Positions 8,267-16,728 are shown, numbered from the stretch's first letter. The stretch is DNA of 40,152 nucleotides from Bacteroidota bacterium (GCA_027593245.1 JAQCJC010000010.1:1-40152); one strand, 5' to 3'. Notes: generated from the sequence alone by a model not told the origin. Made by a program: numbers and translations.

Positions 8267-9121
8267 ATGAAAAAATTTACAATTCTTATTAACTGCAAAG
8301 ATCAATCCGGTATCATCGCAGCTACAACAAATTTTATTTTCAAACAAGAAGGGAATATTACTTATGTTGACCAACATGTTGACCACGAGCAAGAAGTTTT
8401 TTTTATGCGACTTGAATGCAATTTTGAAAACAACTCAATAACAACAAACGAGCTTAAGCAACTTTTTGATGTTTCTGTTGCCCAAATTTTTGCAATGGAT
8501 TGGACTATATTTGATGCCGAATTTTTACCAAAAATGGCTCTTTTTGTGTCAAAGTATGATCATTGTTTATATGATATCTTAGGCAGATTTAAATCTGGTG
8601 AACTCAATATAGAGATTCCATTTATTGCGAGTAACCATACGGATTTAAAGCCCATTGCAGATAGCTTCGGAATTCCGTTTTTTCATATCCCAATTACTCC
8701 AGACACACGTGCTGATGCAGAACGTCAGCATTTAAAGTTACTCAAGGAGCATAGGGTTGATTTTATTGTTTTGGCGCGTTATATGCAAATTATCCCTCAA
8801 AGACTAATTGATGCGTATCCGTCAAAAATTATCAATATTCATCACTCTTTTCTACCAGCATTTGTTGGCGCAAAGCCTTACCATTCTGCCTTTAAACGTG
8901 GGGTGAAAATTATTGGGGCTACTTCGCATTATGTTACCACCGAATTGGACGCGGGTCCTATTATTGAACAAGATGTAGTTCATGTTTCGCATACACATAC
9001 AATCAAAGACTTAATCAATAAAGGCCGTGACTTAGAAAAAATTGTTCTTTCTACAGCTATTAAACACCATATAGACCAAAAAGTAATGGTGTATGGCAAC
9101 AAAACGGTGGTATTTTCTTAA
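8267..9121 (+). CDS. purU: formyltetrahydrofolate deformylase PurU
   Basis: A 284-aa cytoplasmic enzyme that hydrolyses 10-formyl-THF to THF and formate, balancing one-carbon pools. Residues 1-85 form an ACT-type regulatory domain (TILINCKDQSGIIAATTNFIF). Residues 86-284 are the formyltransferase-fold hydrolase, with NIHHSFLPAFVGAKPYHSA (catalytic His region) and GATSHYVTTELDAGPIIEQD (catalytic Asp). Length matches E. coli PurU (about 280). It is a lone plus-strand gene inserted between the two minus-strand men blocks. A second formyl-group enzyme of this fold, fmt, is encoded near the right end. Confidence 0.95.
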   Translation: MKKFTILINCKDQSGIIAATTNFIFKQEGNITYVDQHVDHEQEVFFMRLECNFENNSITTNELKQLFDVSVAQIFAMDWTIFDAEFLPKMALFVSKYDHCLYDILGRFKSGELNIEIPFIASNHTDLKPIADSFGIPFFHIPITPDTRADAERQHLKLLKEHRVDFIVLARYMQIIPQRLIDAYPSKIINIHHSFLPAFVGAKPYHSAFKRGVKIIGATSHYVTTELDAGPIIEQDVVHVSHTHTIKDLINKGRDLEKIVLSTAIKHHIDQKVMVYGNKTVVFS

Positions 9122-9130
9122 AATGAATAT

Positions 9131-9469
9131 TTAAAATATTGATTCTTTCCCAAAATGCTTAGTCAAGAGATAATACACAACAGCGCGGTATTTATTTCGG
9201 TTGGATAGACCATACAGCTCAAACACTTGATTGATGCCCTTATCGAGAAGTGGTGACTCTCTCAACTTTAATTTTTTAATCAAAAAGTTATTGCGGATGG
9301 TGTCTATTTCAGAAGGATCCGATGAAGAAACCATAGATGCATCTTTATTGTATATAGATGGACCACAATTAATTGTCACTTTAGTAAGAAGATTCATATC
9401 AGGATTCATATTGCATTTTATTCTTAAGTCGTTTGCATATTTTTGAATCAATTGCTCTCTTTTGTTCAT
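9131..9469 (-). CDS. DUF2853 family protein
   Basis: A 112-aa small cytoplasmic protein that matches the DUF2853 pattern throughout: KREQLIQKYANDLRIKC, TKVTINCGPSIYNKDASMV, NNFLIKKLKLRESPLLD and NKYRAVVYYLLTKHFGKE. The family is common in Bacteroidota and Alphaproteobacteria and is predicted helical; no function is established. The gene lies 95 bp after menD on the same strand and may be cotranscribed or have its own promoter. The intergenic stretch holds a short inverted repeat, ACTGT-N4-ACAGT (9495-9508). Confidence 0.88.
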   Translation of the reverse strand: MNKREQLIQKYANDLRIKCNMNPDMNLLTKVTINCGPSIYNKDASMVSSSDPSEIDTIRNNFLIKKLKLRESPLLDKGINQVFELYGLSNRNKYRAVVYYLLTKHFGKESIF

Positions 9470-9564
9470 AATAATTTGGGTTTGAATTAATATTACTGTT
9501 TGGACAGTTTCTCAATTACATAGGACACGCAATCACAATAAAAGTCACATTTCAAGAGATTATT

Positions 9565-11250
9565 TTAAGCTATTTGGTCAAAATAAGATAAAAGAATTTT
9601 GTCATTTTGAGAAGATGGTGTGAAAATTTCTAGAAGTTTTGGGCATGATGAACTTTTGAAAAATTCAGCTAAGGCAAGGGCTAAAGTTTGCTCCGAGTTT
9701 GCAGAACTGTAAGCAAAACCAAAATCTGTAGCAAGAGCTTTTGCATTTCGATTGTGCTTTGTTTCAAAATAAGTTTTAAATAGTTCTGAATTATCATTTC
9801 CAGGTAAAATCCTAAAAATCCCTCCCCCGCTATTATTGATTATGATTATTCTAAAGTCTGAAGGGATATAAGTATTCCATAAGCCGTTTATATCATAGAA
9901 AAAGCTTAAATCTCCCGTGATCAAAAGGGTAGGTTTTTTTGAAACAACAGAAGCTCCAACTGCAGTACTAGTGGAACCGTCTATTCCGCTTGTCCCTCTG
10001 TTGCAATACAATGAAATGGATGGGTGAAACTCGAAAAGCTGCAAATAGCGAATAGCGGAGCTATTGCCGGATTGAACCATAAAGTTTTGGGGGATAGCAT
10101 GTGAAATCAATTCAAAAGCCTTGAAATCACTGAAAGGCATAGATTTTAAATACTGGTTATGGGCCTTTTTACGCTGTATTTTTACCCTATTCCAAAAATC
10201 AAAGTAGGAGCTTTTGTTTGAAAGAGTATTCTTAAATAATTGATGAAAAAAATCATTTGGATTTATCTTAAAATGTTTGTTTAGACAAAAATAAGTATCA
10301 TTGGCTTTGTATAGATCAATATGCCAATGGTGTTTTGGGTTATAAGCCCTTAAAAAAGCTTTGATTTTTTTTGATATTATTAATCCTCCAAAAGTAACAA
10401 GCAGATCTGGCTGAAGCGCCTGATAACCCTCCTTGTTTAGTGGTGCAATTAGCTGGTCAATAAAAGGGAAAAAACTACTGTGGTGCAAATTAGATGTTGT
10501 TTCTGTGAGAACTATCACTGAGGGATCATTGGCTAGTTGATCAATTACCTTAGAATCCAATGAATTTGGTGGGTTTACCCCTACCAAAACTAATTTACGC
10601 TTTGCGTTTTGCCATGTTTTTTGGAAGGAAGGACCAAGATAAAAATGTGCTGTCTTTATATCTTTTTTAATGGAGATGTTTAAGCGTAAAGGTTCATGTA
10701 CAGTATCATACAAAGGTTCGTCAAAAGGGACATTAATATGAACAGGGCCCATCAGCTGACTAGCCGTATCGAGCGCTTTATTGATTAATTTTTGTGCTTT
10801 ATCGCGTGCAAACTGAGTGCTATTGAAAAGTGTTTTTATTGGAGGCTTTAAATTGGCTTCAAAAAGAATATGTTCACCAAATGCGTGAGGTTGGATAATC
10901 GTTTGACCATCACCAATATTGATTAAATGTTGTGGTCTGTCGGCAGAAATAACTACTAATGGTAAACCCGAATAATACGCCTCAGCTACAGCTGGGTAAT
11001 AATTCAGCAAAGCACTACCAGAAGTACACACTACGGCTACCGGCTCGGAAGTTAGTTGCGCAATACCTAAAGCAAAGAAACCTGCTGAGCGTTCATCGAC
11101 TACACTGTAGCATTTAAAAAAATCTTGATTTGTAAAACCAATTGTAAGAGGAGCATTTCTACTGCCAGGTGAAATAACAACATGCTTTAGCCCTTTGACT
11201 TTACAAAGCTGAATTATGAACTGCGCTAAATCGTGTTTTGGCCACTTCAT
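9565..11250 (-). CDS. menD: SEPHCHC synthase MenD (2-succinyl-5-enolpyruvyl-6-hydroxy-3-cyclohexene-1-carboxylate synthase)
   Basis: A 561-aa thiamine-diphosphate enzyme that joins isochorismate and 2-oxoglutarate, the first committed step toward menaquinone. The N-terminal Pyr domain has HVVISPGSRNAPLTIGF and the conserved activating Glu in VVDERSAGFFALG, then VCTSGSALLNYYPAVAEA. The C-terminal PP domain has NRGTSGIDGSTSTAVG and the ThDP/metal motif ITGDLSFFYDINGLWN with IIIINNSGGGIF. Length is typical. It has an internal promoter box in the 54-bp gap after menF, preceded by a direct repeat at 11283-11303. Confidence 0.96.
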   Translation of the reverse strand: MKWPKHDLAQFIIQLCKVKGLKHVVISPGSRNAPLTIGFTNQDFFKCYSVVDERSAGFFALGIAQLTSEPVAVVCTSGSALLNYYPAVAEAYYSGLPLVVISADRPQHLINIGDGQTIIQPHAFGEHILFEANLKPPIKTLFNSTQFARDKAQKLINKALDTASQLMGPVHINVPFDEPLYDTVHEPLRLNISIKKDIKTAHFYLGPSFQKTWQNAKRKLVLVGVNPPNSLDSKVIDQLANDPSVIVLTETTSNLHHSSFFPFIDQLIAPLNKEGYQALQPDLLVTFGGLIISKKIKAFLRAYNPKHHWHIDLYKANDTYFCLNKHFKINPNDFFHQLFKNTLSNKSSYFDFWNRVKIQRKKAHNQYLKSMPFSDFKAFELISHAIPQNFMVQSGNSSAIRYLQLFEFHPSISLYCNRGTSGIDGSTSTAVGASVVSKKPTLLITGDLSFFYDINGLWNTYIPSDFRIIIINNSGGGIFRILPGNDNSELFKTYFETKHNRNAKALATDFGFAYSSANSEQTLALALAEFFKSSSCPKLLEIFTPSSQNDKILLSYFDQIA

Positions 11251-11257
11251 CAGTGTG

Positions 11258-11265
11258 CAAAGGTA
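11258..11265 (-). promoter_or_regulatory. -7 box TACCTTTG of menD
   Basis: On the minus strand TACCTTTG (perfect TAnnTTTG, followed by C as is common) ends 7 bp before the menD ATG. It suggests an additional start for menD inside the menI-menF-menD block. Confidence 0.55.
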
Positions 11266-11282
11266 TTGATTTTGGGTGGTTT

Positions 11283-11303
11283 AACATTGTTAAAACATTG
11301 TTA
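11283..11303. repeat. direct repeat AACATTGTTA x2, 11-bp period, upstream of menD
   Basis: Two perfect copies of AACATTGTTA (11283-11292 and 11294-11303) are separated by one base, so the period is about one helical turn. Each copy also has AACA/TGTT dyad symmetry. They lie 17-38 bp upstream of the menD -7 box, covering the -33 region. Candidate regulator-binding site; no regulator is identified. Confidence 0.45.
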
Positions 11304-11304
11304 T

Positions 11305-12369
11305 TTAAGTTGTAAAAACAGAACTTATGGTACGTAACTTAGCTTCTGTTTCCTCCCACTCCTTTTCTGGATCTGACTTTGAAGTTATACCACCACCTGC
11401 AAATAAAGTAGCTTTAAGGCCATTTATATGCATACAACGTAAATTGACGACTAAGTTTGTGACAGTTGAATTATTTTTCAAAACATTTATTTCTCCTAAA
11501 AAACCAGAATAGAAGGCGCGATCAATAGGCTCAAATTTGTTGATGTATAGCATCGCCTCTTTTTTGGGAGTACCACAAACTGCAGGAGTTGGATGAATAC
11601 TTGATATAAGCGCTTTTAAGTCGTTTGGAGCGTCAATTAGTATACCACTCAAGGAAGTTTGTAAATGAAGAAGCTTACCAGCTCTTATGGTTTTTGGAGT
11701 TGATATTTCAATGTCAGAAATATAATCAGAAAGTTTGTTTTTTAAATATGAAGTTACAAAGGTGTGTTCTTCATGATTTTTTAAATCCCATTGAACGTCC
11801 ATAGAGCCATTGTACTCTTGAGTTCCAGCCAAAGCCATTGTTTTTAATTTACGGTCTTGTATTTTTAACAAGGTTTCAGGTGAAGCGCCTAGCCAAAATC
11901 CAGTTTTTGGATGATACCAGCAGTAAGTGTAGGCGTCTGGATAAGCAGATACCAAAGAAAAGAACAATTGAACTATATCCAATTTAATGAAATCCAGCTC
12001 TGCTGTACGCGCTAATACTACTTTTTCTAAGGCTGACCCATCAATCGCTTTTATAGCATCAGAAATCAAGCGCTTGTGTTGATCAGGTGAAATTGTGCCG
12101 TATACTGCGTTAAAAGATGCTGAAAAGGTTGAGGATTCGTTCAACCCAATCTCTTCAGTTTCTTCGTTGGGAATAAGATATACCGCGGACGACAAATCGA
12201 AAGGTGCAAAAACAAATCCTTGCTCTGAAAAATCATTTGTTTTGTAGGTTATCGAATTTGTTTGTAAGCGCGCACTGACTGAATTTTTACCAAAATCTGA
12301 AAACAGTATGAATGGTCTTTCATTTTCAATCTGTATATTGATTCGATCAAGAAAACGATTAGTGGACAT
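11305..12369 (-). CDS. menF: isochorismate synthase (MenF-type chorismate-binding enzyme)
   Basis: A 354-aa enzyme of the chorismate-utilising fold that isomerises chorismate to isochorismate for MenD. Recognisable segments are ALEKVVLARTAEL, GFWLGASPETLLK, TMALAGTQEYNG, SIHPTPAVCGTPKKEA and AFYSGFLGEI, followed by the metal-site region FAGGGITSKSDPEKEWEET. The residue in the AGT segment agrees with the isochorismate synthase rather than the anthranilate synthase pattern; assignment to MenF over EntC also follows from menD next door. The ORF-track start is a TTG at 12372; the adjacent ATG at 12369 is preferred. It starts 7 bp after the upstream thioesterase. Confidence 0.92.
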   Translation of the reverse strand: MSTNRFLDRINIQIENERPFILFSDFGKNSVSARLQTNSITYKTNDFSEQGFVFAPFDLSSAVYLIPNEETEEIGLNESSTFSASFNAVYGTISPDQHKRLISDAIKAIDGSALEKVVLARTAELDFIKLDIVQLFFSLVSAYPDAYTYCWYHPKTGFWLGASPETLLKIQDRKLKTMALAGTQEYNGSMDVQWDLKNHEEHTFVTSYLKNKLSDYISDIEISTPKTIRAGKLLHLQTSLSGILIDAPNDLKALISSIHPTPAVCGTPKKEAMLYINKFEPIDRAFYSGFLGEINVLKNNSTVTNLVVNLRCMHINGLKATLFAGGGITSKSDPEKEWEETEAKLRTISSVFTT

Positions 12370-12376
12370 CAACGAT

Positions 12377-12796
12377 TTATTTTTTTAGGGTAATAGTTGT
12401 TAGCTTACATAAAGATATTAGTTCATTTTCTTCATTTGTTACCTTTATGTCAAATACCTGAGTTGTTCTTCCACTATGAATACATATTGCTTTTGCATAG
12501 ACAAATCCTGATTTGATACTCTTGACGTGCTGTGCAGATATATCGATTCCGCGAACAAAATACGTATCTGTATCCAAGAATATATGAGCCGCAAAGCTCC
12601 CCACAGTTTCAGCAAGAGCTGCAGTAGCCCCCCCATGAAGAACTCCATCAGGTTGATGGACACTTTTTGTAACAGGCATTCGTGCGGTTATGAAATCCTC
12701 GCCAGCATCAACAAATTCTATCTTCAAGGTCTCCATTAAATTGTCTTTACATGCGGCATTAGCGTGCTGTAGAATTACTTCTCTAGATAATTTCAT
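12377..12796 (-). CDS. hotdog-fold PaaI/MenI-type acyl-CoA thioesterase
   Basis: A 139-aa hotdog thioesterase of the PaaI/4HBT class. The active-site helix segment HQPDGVLHGGATAALAETVGS carries the HGG motif and the catalytic acid Glu. As first gene of the block with menF and menD, it is the obvious candidate for the DHNA-CoA hydrolase (MenI role) that feeds MenA. That assignment is contextual, since members of this family also hydrolyse phenylacetyl-CoA. It is separated from the upstream proteorhodopsin gene by two tandem terminator-like hairpins. Confidence 0.85.
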   Translation of the reverse strand: MKLSREVILQHANAACKDNLMETLKIEFVDAGEDFITARMPVTKSVHQPDGVLHGGATAALAETVGSFAAHIFLDTDTYFVRGIDISAQHVKSIKSGFVYAKAICIHSGRTTQVFDIKVTNEENELISLCKLTTITLKK

Positions 12797-12831
12797 TATT
12801 TTAAAATTTTGAGTAAAGTTACAAAAAGTAA

Positions 12832-12851
12832 AAACGGCTTATTAGCCGTTT
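12832..12851 (-). terminator. second terminator-like hairpin downstream of proteorhodopsin
   Basis: A perfect 8-bp stem AAACGGCT with a 4-nt loop and AGCCGTTT. On the minus strand it is followed by the T-rich run TTTTTACTTTTTG. It follows the stronger terminator at 12873-12899 and precedes the thioesterase gene, so it may act as back-up termination. Confidence 0.6.
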
Positions 12852-12872
12852 CACGTTAAAAATAGTGTAAAA

Positions 12873-12899
12873 AAAAGCGCAATTTAAAATTGCGCTTTT
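12873..12899 (-). terminator. rho-independent terminator of the proteorhodopsin gene
   Basis: AAAAGCGCAA is mirrored by TTGCGCTTTT around an AT loop. On the minus strand the stem is followed by an uninterrupted run of T residues and lies about 25 bp after the proteorhodopsin stop codon. It is a strong intrinsic terminator by eye. Confidence 0.85.
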
Positions 12900-12924
12900 A
12901 ATGTTGATATAGTGAATATGTTTA

Positions 12925-13644
12925 TTAAGCAGTCTTCTTAACTGCTAAACTGTAAATCACCAAACCGAAACCGATTTTATTGATAGCATCAGCAATGTTG
13001 TACCATACATCCATAGCTAAGCCTTCAGTTGGAAGTACATCGTACCATCCTTCTGTACCGGCCATGTATCCAATTGGGTAAATTGCCCAACCAACTAAAA
13101 CGAACCAGCAAAGAATTTTGTGCGCGTGTAGAACATCTCCTCCAGCTTCTTTAGCCATTTTAGCAGCTCCACCAAGCCATATTTCGTATACAATTACAAA
13201 ATATGCAAGTCCAGAAATAGTACCCCACATTACAGCGTTGCCCATTGTTTCTCCGAAATACCCAGTTACAAGCATTACGACTGAAAGCCCGATTAGTTTC
13301 CATAAAAGACTTTTAGTTGCACCAGCAACTTTGAGTATAAGATAGAATTCAACACACATTAATGGAACAGTAAGGATCCAATCAACATAACGGAAAGCAG
13401 TTACATTTGATACGTCTCCAGCCATAGATGCGTCACGCATGTACCAATAGTGTACAGCTGCAATAAATGTAATTAAACCAGAGACTAAAACAGAGGTTCT
13501 CCATTTTTTGTCAAACTGATTTAGAGATAAGAAAAAGAAGGCAGAAGCTGCCATCATTGCCATGCATCCAATAAAGAATGTGAAATTTACTGGGTCGTTG
13601 ACGTCTCCGCCGCCAGTAACAAGTGGTAAGAATAAATTTGTCAT
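12925..13644 (-). CDS. proteorhodopsin, light-driven proton pump (green-tuned, Met type)
   Basis: A 239-aa seven-helix retinal protein of the inner membrane that pumps protons outward in light. The Schiff-base lysine is Lys223 in ADAINKIGFG. Helix C reads RYVDWILTVPLMCVEF: Asp88 (acceptor), Thr92 and Glu99 (donor), corresponding to D97/T101/E108 of the reference proteorhodopsin, the DTE proton-pump motif. His65 (VHYWYMR) corresponds to the His that hydrogen-bonds the acceptor. The tuning site (reference 105) is Met96, as in cultured flavobacterial green-absorbing pumps. The gene is monocistronic, with its own promoter and strong terminator, and divergent from blh, which makes its chromophore. 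Carotenoid genes for the precursor are not in the window. Confidence 0.98.
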   Translation of the reverse strand: MTNLFLPLVTGGGDVNDPVNFTFFIGCMAMMAASAFFFLSLNQFDKKWRTSVLVSGLITFIAAVHYWYMRDASMAGDVSNVTAFRYVDWILTVPLMCVEFYLILKVAGATKSLLWKLIGLSVVMLVTGYFGETMGNAVMWGTISGLAYFVIVYEIWLGGAAKMAKEAGGDVLHAHKILCWFVLVGWAIYPIGYMAGTEGWYDVLPTEGLAMDVWYNIADAINKIGFGLVIYSLAVKKTA

Positions 13645-13665
13645 TTTTCTAAAAATTTTGTTAGT

Positions 13666-13679
13666 TTTGTTTAAACAAA
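13666..13679. promoter_or_regulatory. 14-bp perfect palindrome TTTGTTTAAACAAA over the proteorhodopsin start region
   Basis: The palindrome begins (minus-strand reading) on the TTTG of the -7 box and runs over the expected transcription start. A 13/14 match in the same register lies at the promoter of the photolyase operon at 27036-27049. Candidate operator. Confidence 0.5.
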
Positions 13680-13683
13680 TGTA
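13676..13683 (-). promoter_or_regulatory. -7 box TACATTTG of the proteorhodopsin gene
   Basis: On the minus strand TACATTTG is a perfect TAnnTTTG match 31 bp upstream of the ATG. Possible TTG elements lie upstream, but the spacing is somewhat long. Confidence 0.65.
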
Positions 13684-13755
13684 TCAATTTTTTTATATAA
13701 ATCTTTACCAAATCTCTTTTTTTTTGCTATTAAATTGATTATTTAACAGTTTTTT

Positions 13756-14643
13756 ATGAAAATTATTTATAGATTCTCAATCGTTTCAAGCTTCTTAGGA
13801 TTGTGGATTACAACCTTATTCCCCGAAGATTTTGAATTGATTTTAGGTTTTTTTCTGATCTTTACTTTTGGTATGATTCACGGTTCCAATGATATTTTAA
13901 TTATCAACTCATTGACAAATAAATCTAATTTCAACTTTGGTAAAATATTAATGACTTACCTCCTAGTAGTGGTAGGTGCAGTACTTATATTTTATTGGTT
14001 TCCTAGCTTAGCACTTATCCTTTTCATAGTGTTTAGCGCCTATCATTTTGGCGAGCAACATTGGGAAGAAGATCTAAAACTTGTTCATACTAATTACAAA
14101 AGGATTTATTTTTTTATTTATGGCCTGTTTATATTATTCATGGTCTTTTATTTTAATGATGATAATGTAAAAATGATTATCAATGAAATTGCCGGGATCA
14201 AACTTTATGATTTGTACTCAAAAGAAATTTCAATAGCACTGGGCGCTTCAATAGTTGTGTTTCTATTGTTCACGCTGAGGCAAAATAAAATTGAACTCAA
14301 CACAATTATTAAAGAACTTTTCACACTCATCATACTAATGATAATTTTTAAATCCTCTTCATTAATATGGGGGTTTACTATCTACTTCATCATTTGGCAT
14401 AGTATTCCTTCACTGTTGGAGCAAATTAAATTTGCTTATGGCGATCTAAAACGAGTACATATCATGGAGTATACAAAAGCTGCACTCCCTTATTGGATAG
14501 TTTCATTGCTAGGCATGAGTCTATTATATATTGTTTTGAAAGATGAAAAACATTTTTATAGTCTATTTTTTGCATTTATAGCTGCTGTCACATTTCCGCA
14601 CGCTATCGTAATGCTGAGGATGTTTTCAAAAAAAAATAATTAA
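13756..14643 (+). CDS. blh: Brp/Blh-family beta-carotene 15,15'-dioxygenase
   Basis: A 295-aa polytopic membrane protein that cleaves beta-carotene to two retinal molecules, supplying the proteorhodopsin chromophore. The conserved iron-ligand histidines are visible: GMIHGSNDI near the N-terminus, SAYHFGEQHW, IIWHSIPSLLEQ and FPHAIVMLRMF near the C-terminus. Length and the hydrophobic profile (about eight segments) fit the family. It is divergent from the proteorhodopsin gene across 111 bp, the common arrangement in marine Flavobacteriia. No strong TAnnTTTG box is seen in front of it. It ends at a bidirectional terminator shared with dnaK. Confidence 0.96.
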   Translation: MKIIYRFSIVSSFLGLWITTLFPEDFELILGFFLIFTFGMIHGSNDILIINSLTNKSNFNFGKILMTYLLVVVGAVLIFYWFPSLALILFIVFSAYHFGEQHWEEDLKLVHTNYKRIYFFIYGLFILFMVFYFNDDNVKMIINEIAGIKLYDLYSKEISIALGASIVVFLLFTLRQNKIELNTIIKELFTLIILMIIFKSSSLIWGFTIYFIIWHSIPSLLEQIKFAYGDLKRVHIMEYTKAALPYWIVSLLGMSLLYIVLKDEKHFYSLFFAFIAAVTFPHAIVMLRMFSKKNN

Positions 14644-14655
14644 ACTCGCAAAAAC

Positions 14656-14692
14656 AAAAAAAGCATAATCATTTCAGATTATGCTTTTTTTT
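14656..14692. terminator. bidirectional intrinsic terminator between blh and dnaK
   Basis: The stem AGCATAATC / GATTATGCT with a 6-nt loop is flanked by A7 on the left and T8 on the right, so it can end transcripts arriving from blh (plus) and from dnaK (minus). Confidence 0.85.
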
Positions 14693-14706
14693 GTCAAAAT
14701 TTAAAT

Positions 14707-16608
14707 TTACTTTACTTCTTCGAAATCCACATCTTCAACATTATCACCTTCAGCTTGAGCTTCGGAACCTGCTTCAGGACCAGCGTCGCCAGCTGCTTGT
14801 GCATCTTGTTGTGCTTTATACATTTCTTCACTTGCAACTTTCCAAGCCTCGTTGATTTTCTCTAAGGCAGGGTCGATAACAGCAAGATCTTTACTTTTAT
14901 AAGCCTTTTTCAACTCCTCAAGAGCAGCTTCAATTGGCTGTTTTTTATCTTCAGAAAGTTTGTCTCCAAATTCTTTTAGTTGCTTTTCAGTTTGAAAAAT
15001 CATAGCATCAGCACTATTGAGCTTGTCAGCAGTTTCTTTTGCCTTAGCATCTGCATCTGCATTAGCTTCAGCGTCTTGCTTCATTTTTTCAATTTCCTCT
15101 TCTGTCAAACCGGACGAAGCTTCAATTCGAATGTCTTGTGACTTGTTTGTAGCTTTATCTGTTGCAGAAACTTTGATGATTCCATTAGCATCGATATCAA
15201 AAGTAACTTCGATTTGCGGTACTCCTCGCTGTGCGGGTGGAATACCATCCAAATGAAAACGTCCAATTGTTTTGTTGTCCCCTGCCATAGCACGCTCACC
15301 CTGTAAGACATGAATTTCTACAGAAGGTTGGTTATCCGCTGCAGTAGAAAACACTTGTGATTTCTTTGTTGGGATAGTCGTATTAGCTTCAATTAATTTA
15401 GTCATTACATTACCCATGGTTTCAATTCCAAGCGATAGCGGAGTAACATCCAATAACAAAACGTCTTTTACATCTCCTGTAAGTACACCCCCTTGTATTG
15501 CAGCTCCAACAGCAACAACTTCATCAGGATTAACTCCTTTATTTGGTTTTTTTCCAAAGAATTTCTCAACTGCTTCTTGAACAGCTGGAATTCGGGTCGA
15601 ACCACCAACGAGAATAATCTCGTCAATATCACTTTTAGAAAGTCCAGCTGCCTTTAGTGCAGTTTCACAAGGTTTAACTGTTCTTTTCACTAAATCATCA
15701 ATCAACTGCTCGAATTTAGAACGAGATAATGTGCGCACCAAGTGTTTTGGCCCACTTGCAGTTGCAGTAACATAAGGAAGGTTAATTTCTGTTTGTGCAG
15801 AAGAAGAAAGCTCAATTTTAGCTTTTTCAGCAGCTTCTTTTAAACGCTGCAACGCCATTGGATCTTTTCGTAAATCCATGTTTTCGTCGGCTTTAAATTC
15901 TTCAGCTAACCAATTGATGATTTTTTCGTCAACATCGTCACCACCAAGGTGTGTATCTCCATCTGTAGCAAGAACTTCAAAAACTCCGTCACCAAGTTCG
16001 AGTATAGAAACGTCGTGCGTTCCACCACCAAAGTCAAAGACTACTATGGTTTGGTCTTTCCCTTTTTTGTCTAACCCATAGGCTAATGCAGCAGCAGTAG
16101 GCTCATTGATGATTCGGCGCACTTTTAATCCTGCAATCTCTCCAGCTTCTTTTGTTGCTTGACGCTGTGCGTCATTGAAATATGCTGGAACAGTTACAAC
16201 TGCTTCAGTCACTTCTTGATCTAAAAATTCCTCAGCAGTTTTCTTCATTTTTTGAAGTACCATAGCCGAAAGTTCTTGTGGTGTGTACAAGCGCCCGTCG
16301 ATGTCTACTCGAGGAGTGTCGTTATCCCCTTTGACTACTTTGTACGGTACACGACCAACTTCCTGCTTAGATTCAGAAAATTTATTTCCCATAAATCGCT
16401 TGATAGAATAAACCGTTTTTTCAGGGTTAGTTACTGCTTGTCGCTTAGCAGGATCTCCTACTTTAATCTCACCACCCTCTACAAAAGCAATCACAGAAGG
16501 TGTCGTACGACGTCCCTCAGTATTTGTGATAACTACTGGCTCATTACCTTCCATTACGGAAACACATGAGTTGGTTGTTCCTAAATCGATTCCAATTATT
16601 TTACTCAT
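14707..16608 (-). CDS. dnaK: molecular chaperone DnaK (Hsp70)
   Basis: A 633-aa Hsp70 of standard length. The nucleotide-binding domain (about 1-385) begins [19 protein letters not shown] and contains the phosphate loop [14 protein letters not shown] and [11 protein letters not shown]. The linker [16 protein letters not shown] leads into the substrate-binding beta domain and the helical lid, ending in the EEVK-type tail [10 protein letters not shown]. It works with DnaJ and GrpE in cytoplasmic protein folding; neither partner gene is adjacent. No CIRCE element is seen upstream. Instead the 139-bp gap to panB holds a TATGACA-N3-TGTCATA dyad. Confidence 0.99.
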   Translation of the reverse strand: MSKIIGIDLGTTNSCVSVMEGNEPVVITNTEGRRTTPSVIAFVEGGEIKVGDPAKRQAVTNPEKTVYSIKRFMGNKFSESKQEVGRVPYKVVKGDNDTPRVDIDGRLYTPQELSAMVLQKMKKTAEEFLDQEVTEAVVTVPAYFNDAQRQATKEAGEIAGLKVRRIINEPTAAALAYGLDKKGKDQTIVVFDFGGGTHDVSILELGDGVFEVLATDGDTHLGGDDVDEKIINWLAEEFKADENMDLRKDPMALQRLKEAAEKAKIELSSSAQTEINLPYVTATASGPKHLVRTLSRSKFEQLIDDLVKRTVKPCETALKAAGLSKSDIDEIILVGGSTRIPAVQEAVEKFFGKKPNKGVNPDEVVAVGAAIQGGVLTGDVKDVLLLDVTPLSLGIETMGNVMTKLIEANTTIPTKKSQVFSTAADNQPSVEIHVLQGERAMAGDNKTIGRFHLDGIPPAQRGVPQIEVTFDIDANGIIKVSATDKATNKSQDIRIEASSGLTEEEIEKMKQDAEANADADAKAKETADKLNSADAMIFQTEKQLKEFGDKLSEDKKQPIEAALEELKKAYKSKDLAVIDPALEKINEAWKVASEEMYKAQQDAQAAGDAGPEAGSEAQAEGDNVEDVDFEEVK

Positions 16609-16672
16609 AATATATTGTGTTATTTAATTTGTTTCAAAAATTTTATAACATATTATTGTCAATCATTATGCC

Positions 16673-16700
16673 ATGACATAAAATATGACAAGGTGTCATA
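16673..16700. promoter_or_regulatory. ATGACA repeats with perfect dyad TATGACA-AGG-TGTCATA between dnaK and panB
   Basis: ATGACA occurs at 16673-16678 and 16685-16690 (12-bp period), and the second copy forms a perfect 7-bp inverted repeat with TGTCATA at 16694-16700. On the minus strand TTGTCA-N17-TAATGA within this block also resembles a sigma70-type promoter pointing to dnaK. Either reading makes it a regulatory candidate. Confidence 0.5.
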
Positions 16701-16720
16701 ATAAAGCATTTCTTTTTCAC

Positions 16721-16728
16721 TATTTTTA
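16721..16728 (+). promoter_or_regulatory. candidate -7 box TATTTTTA of panB
   Basis: A one-base variant of TAnnTTTG 19 bp before the panB ATG. Weak evidence. Confidence 0.35.

Noticed and set aside
9126-9140. AATATTTAAAATATT hairpin between purU and DUF2853 as a terminator
   Set aside because: The stem is all A/T, overlaps the DUF2853 stop codon and lacks a flanking U-tract; too weak to call.
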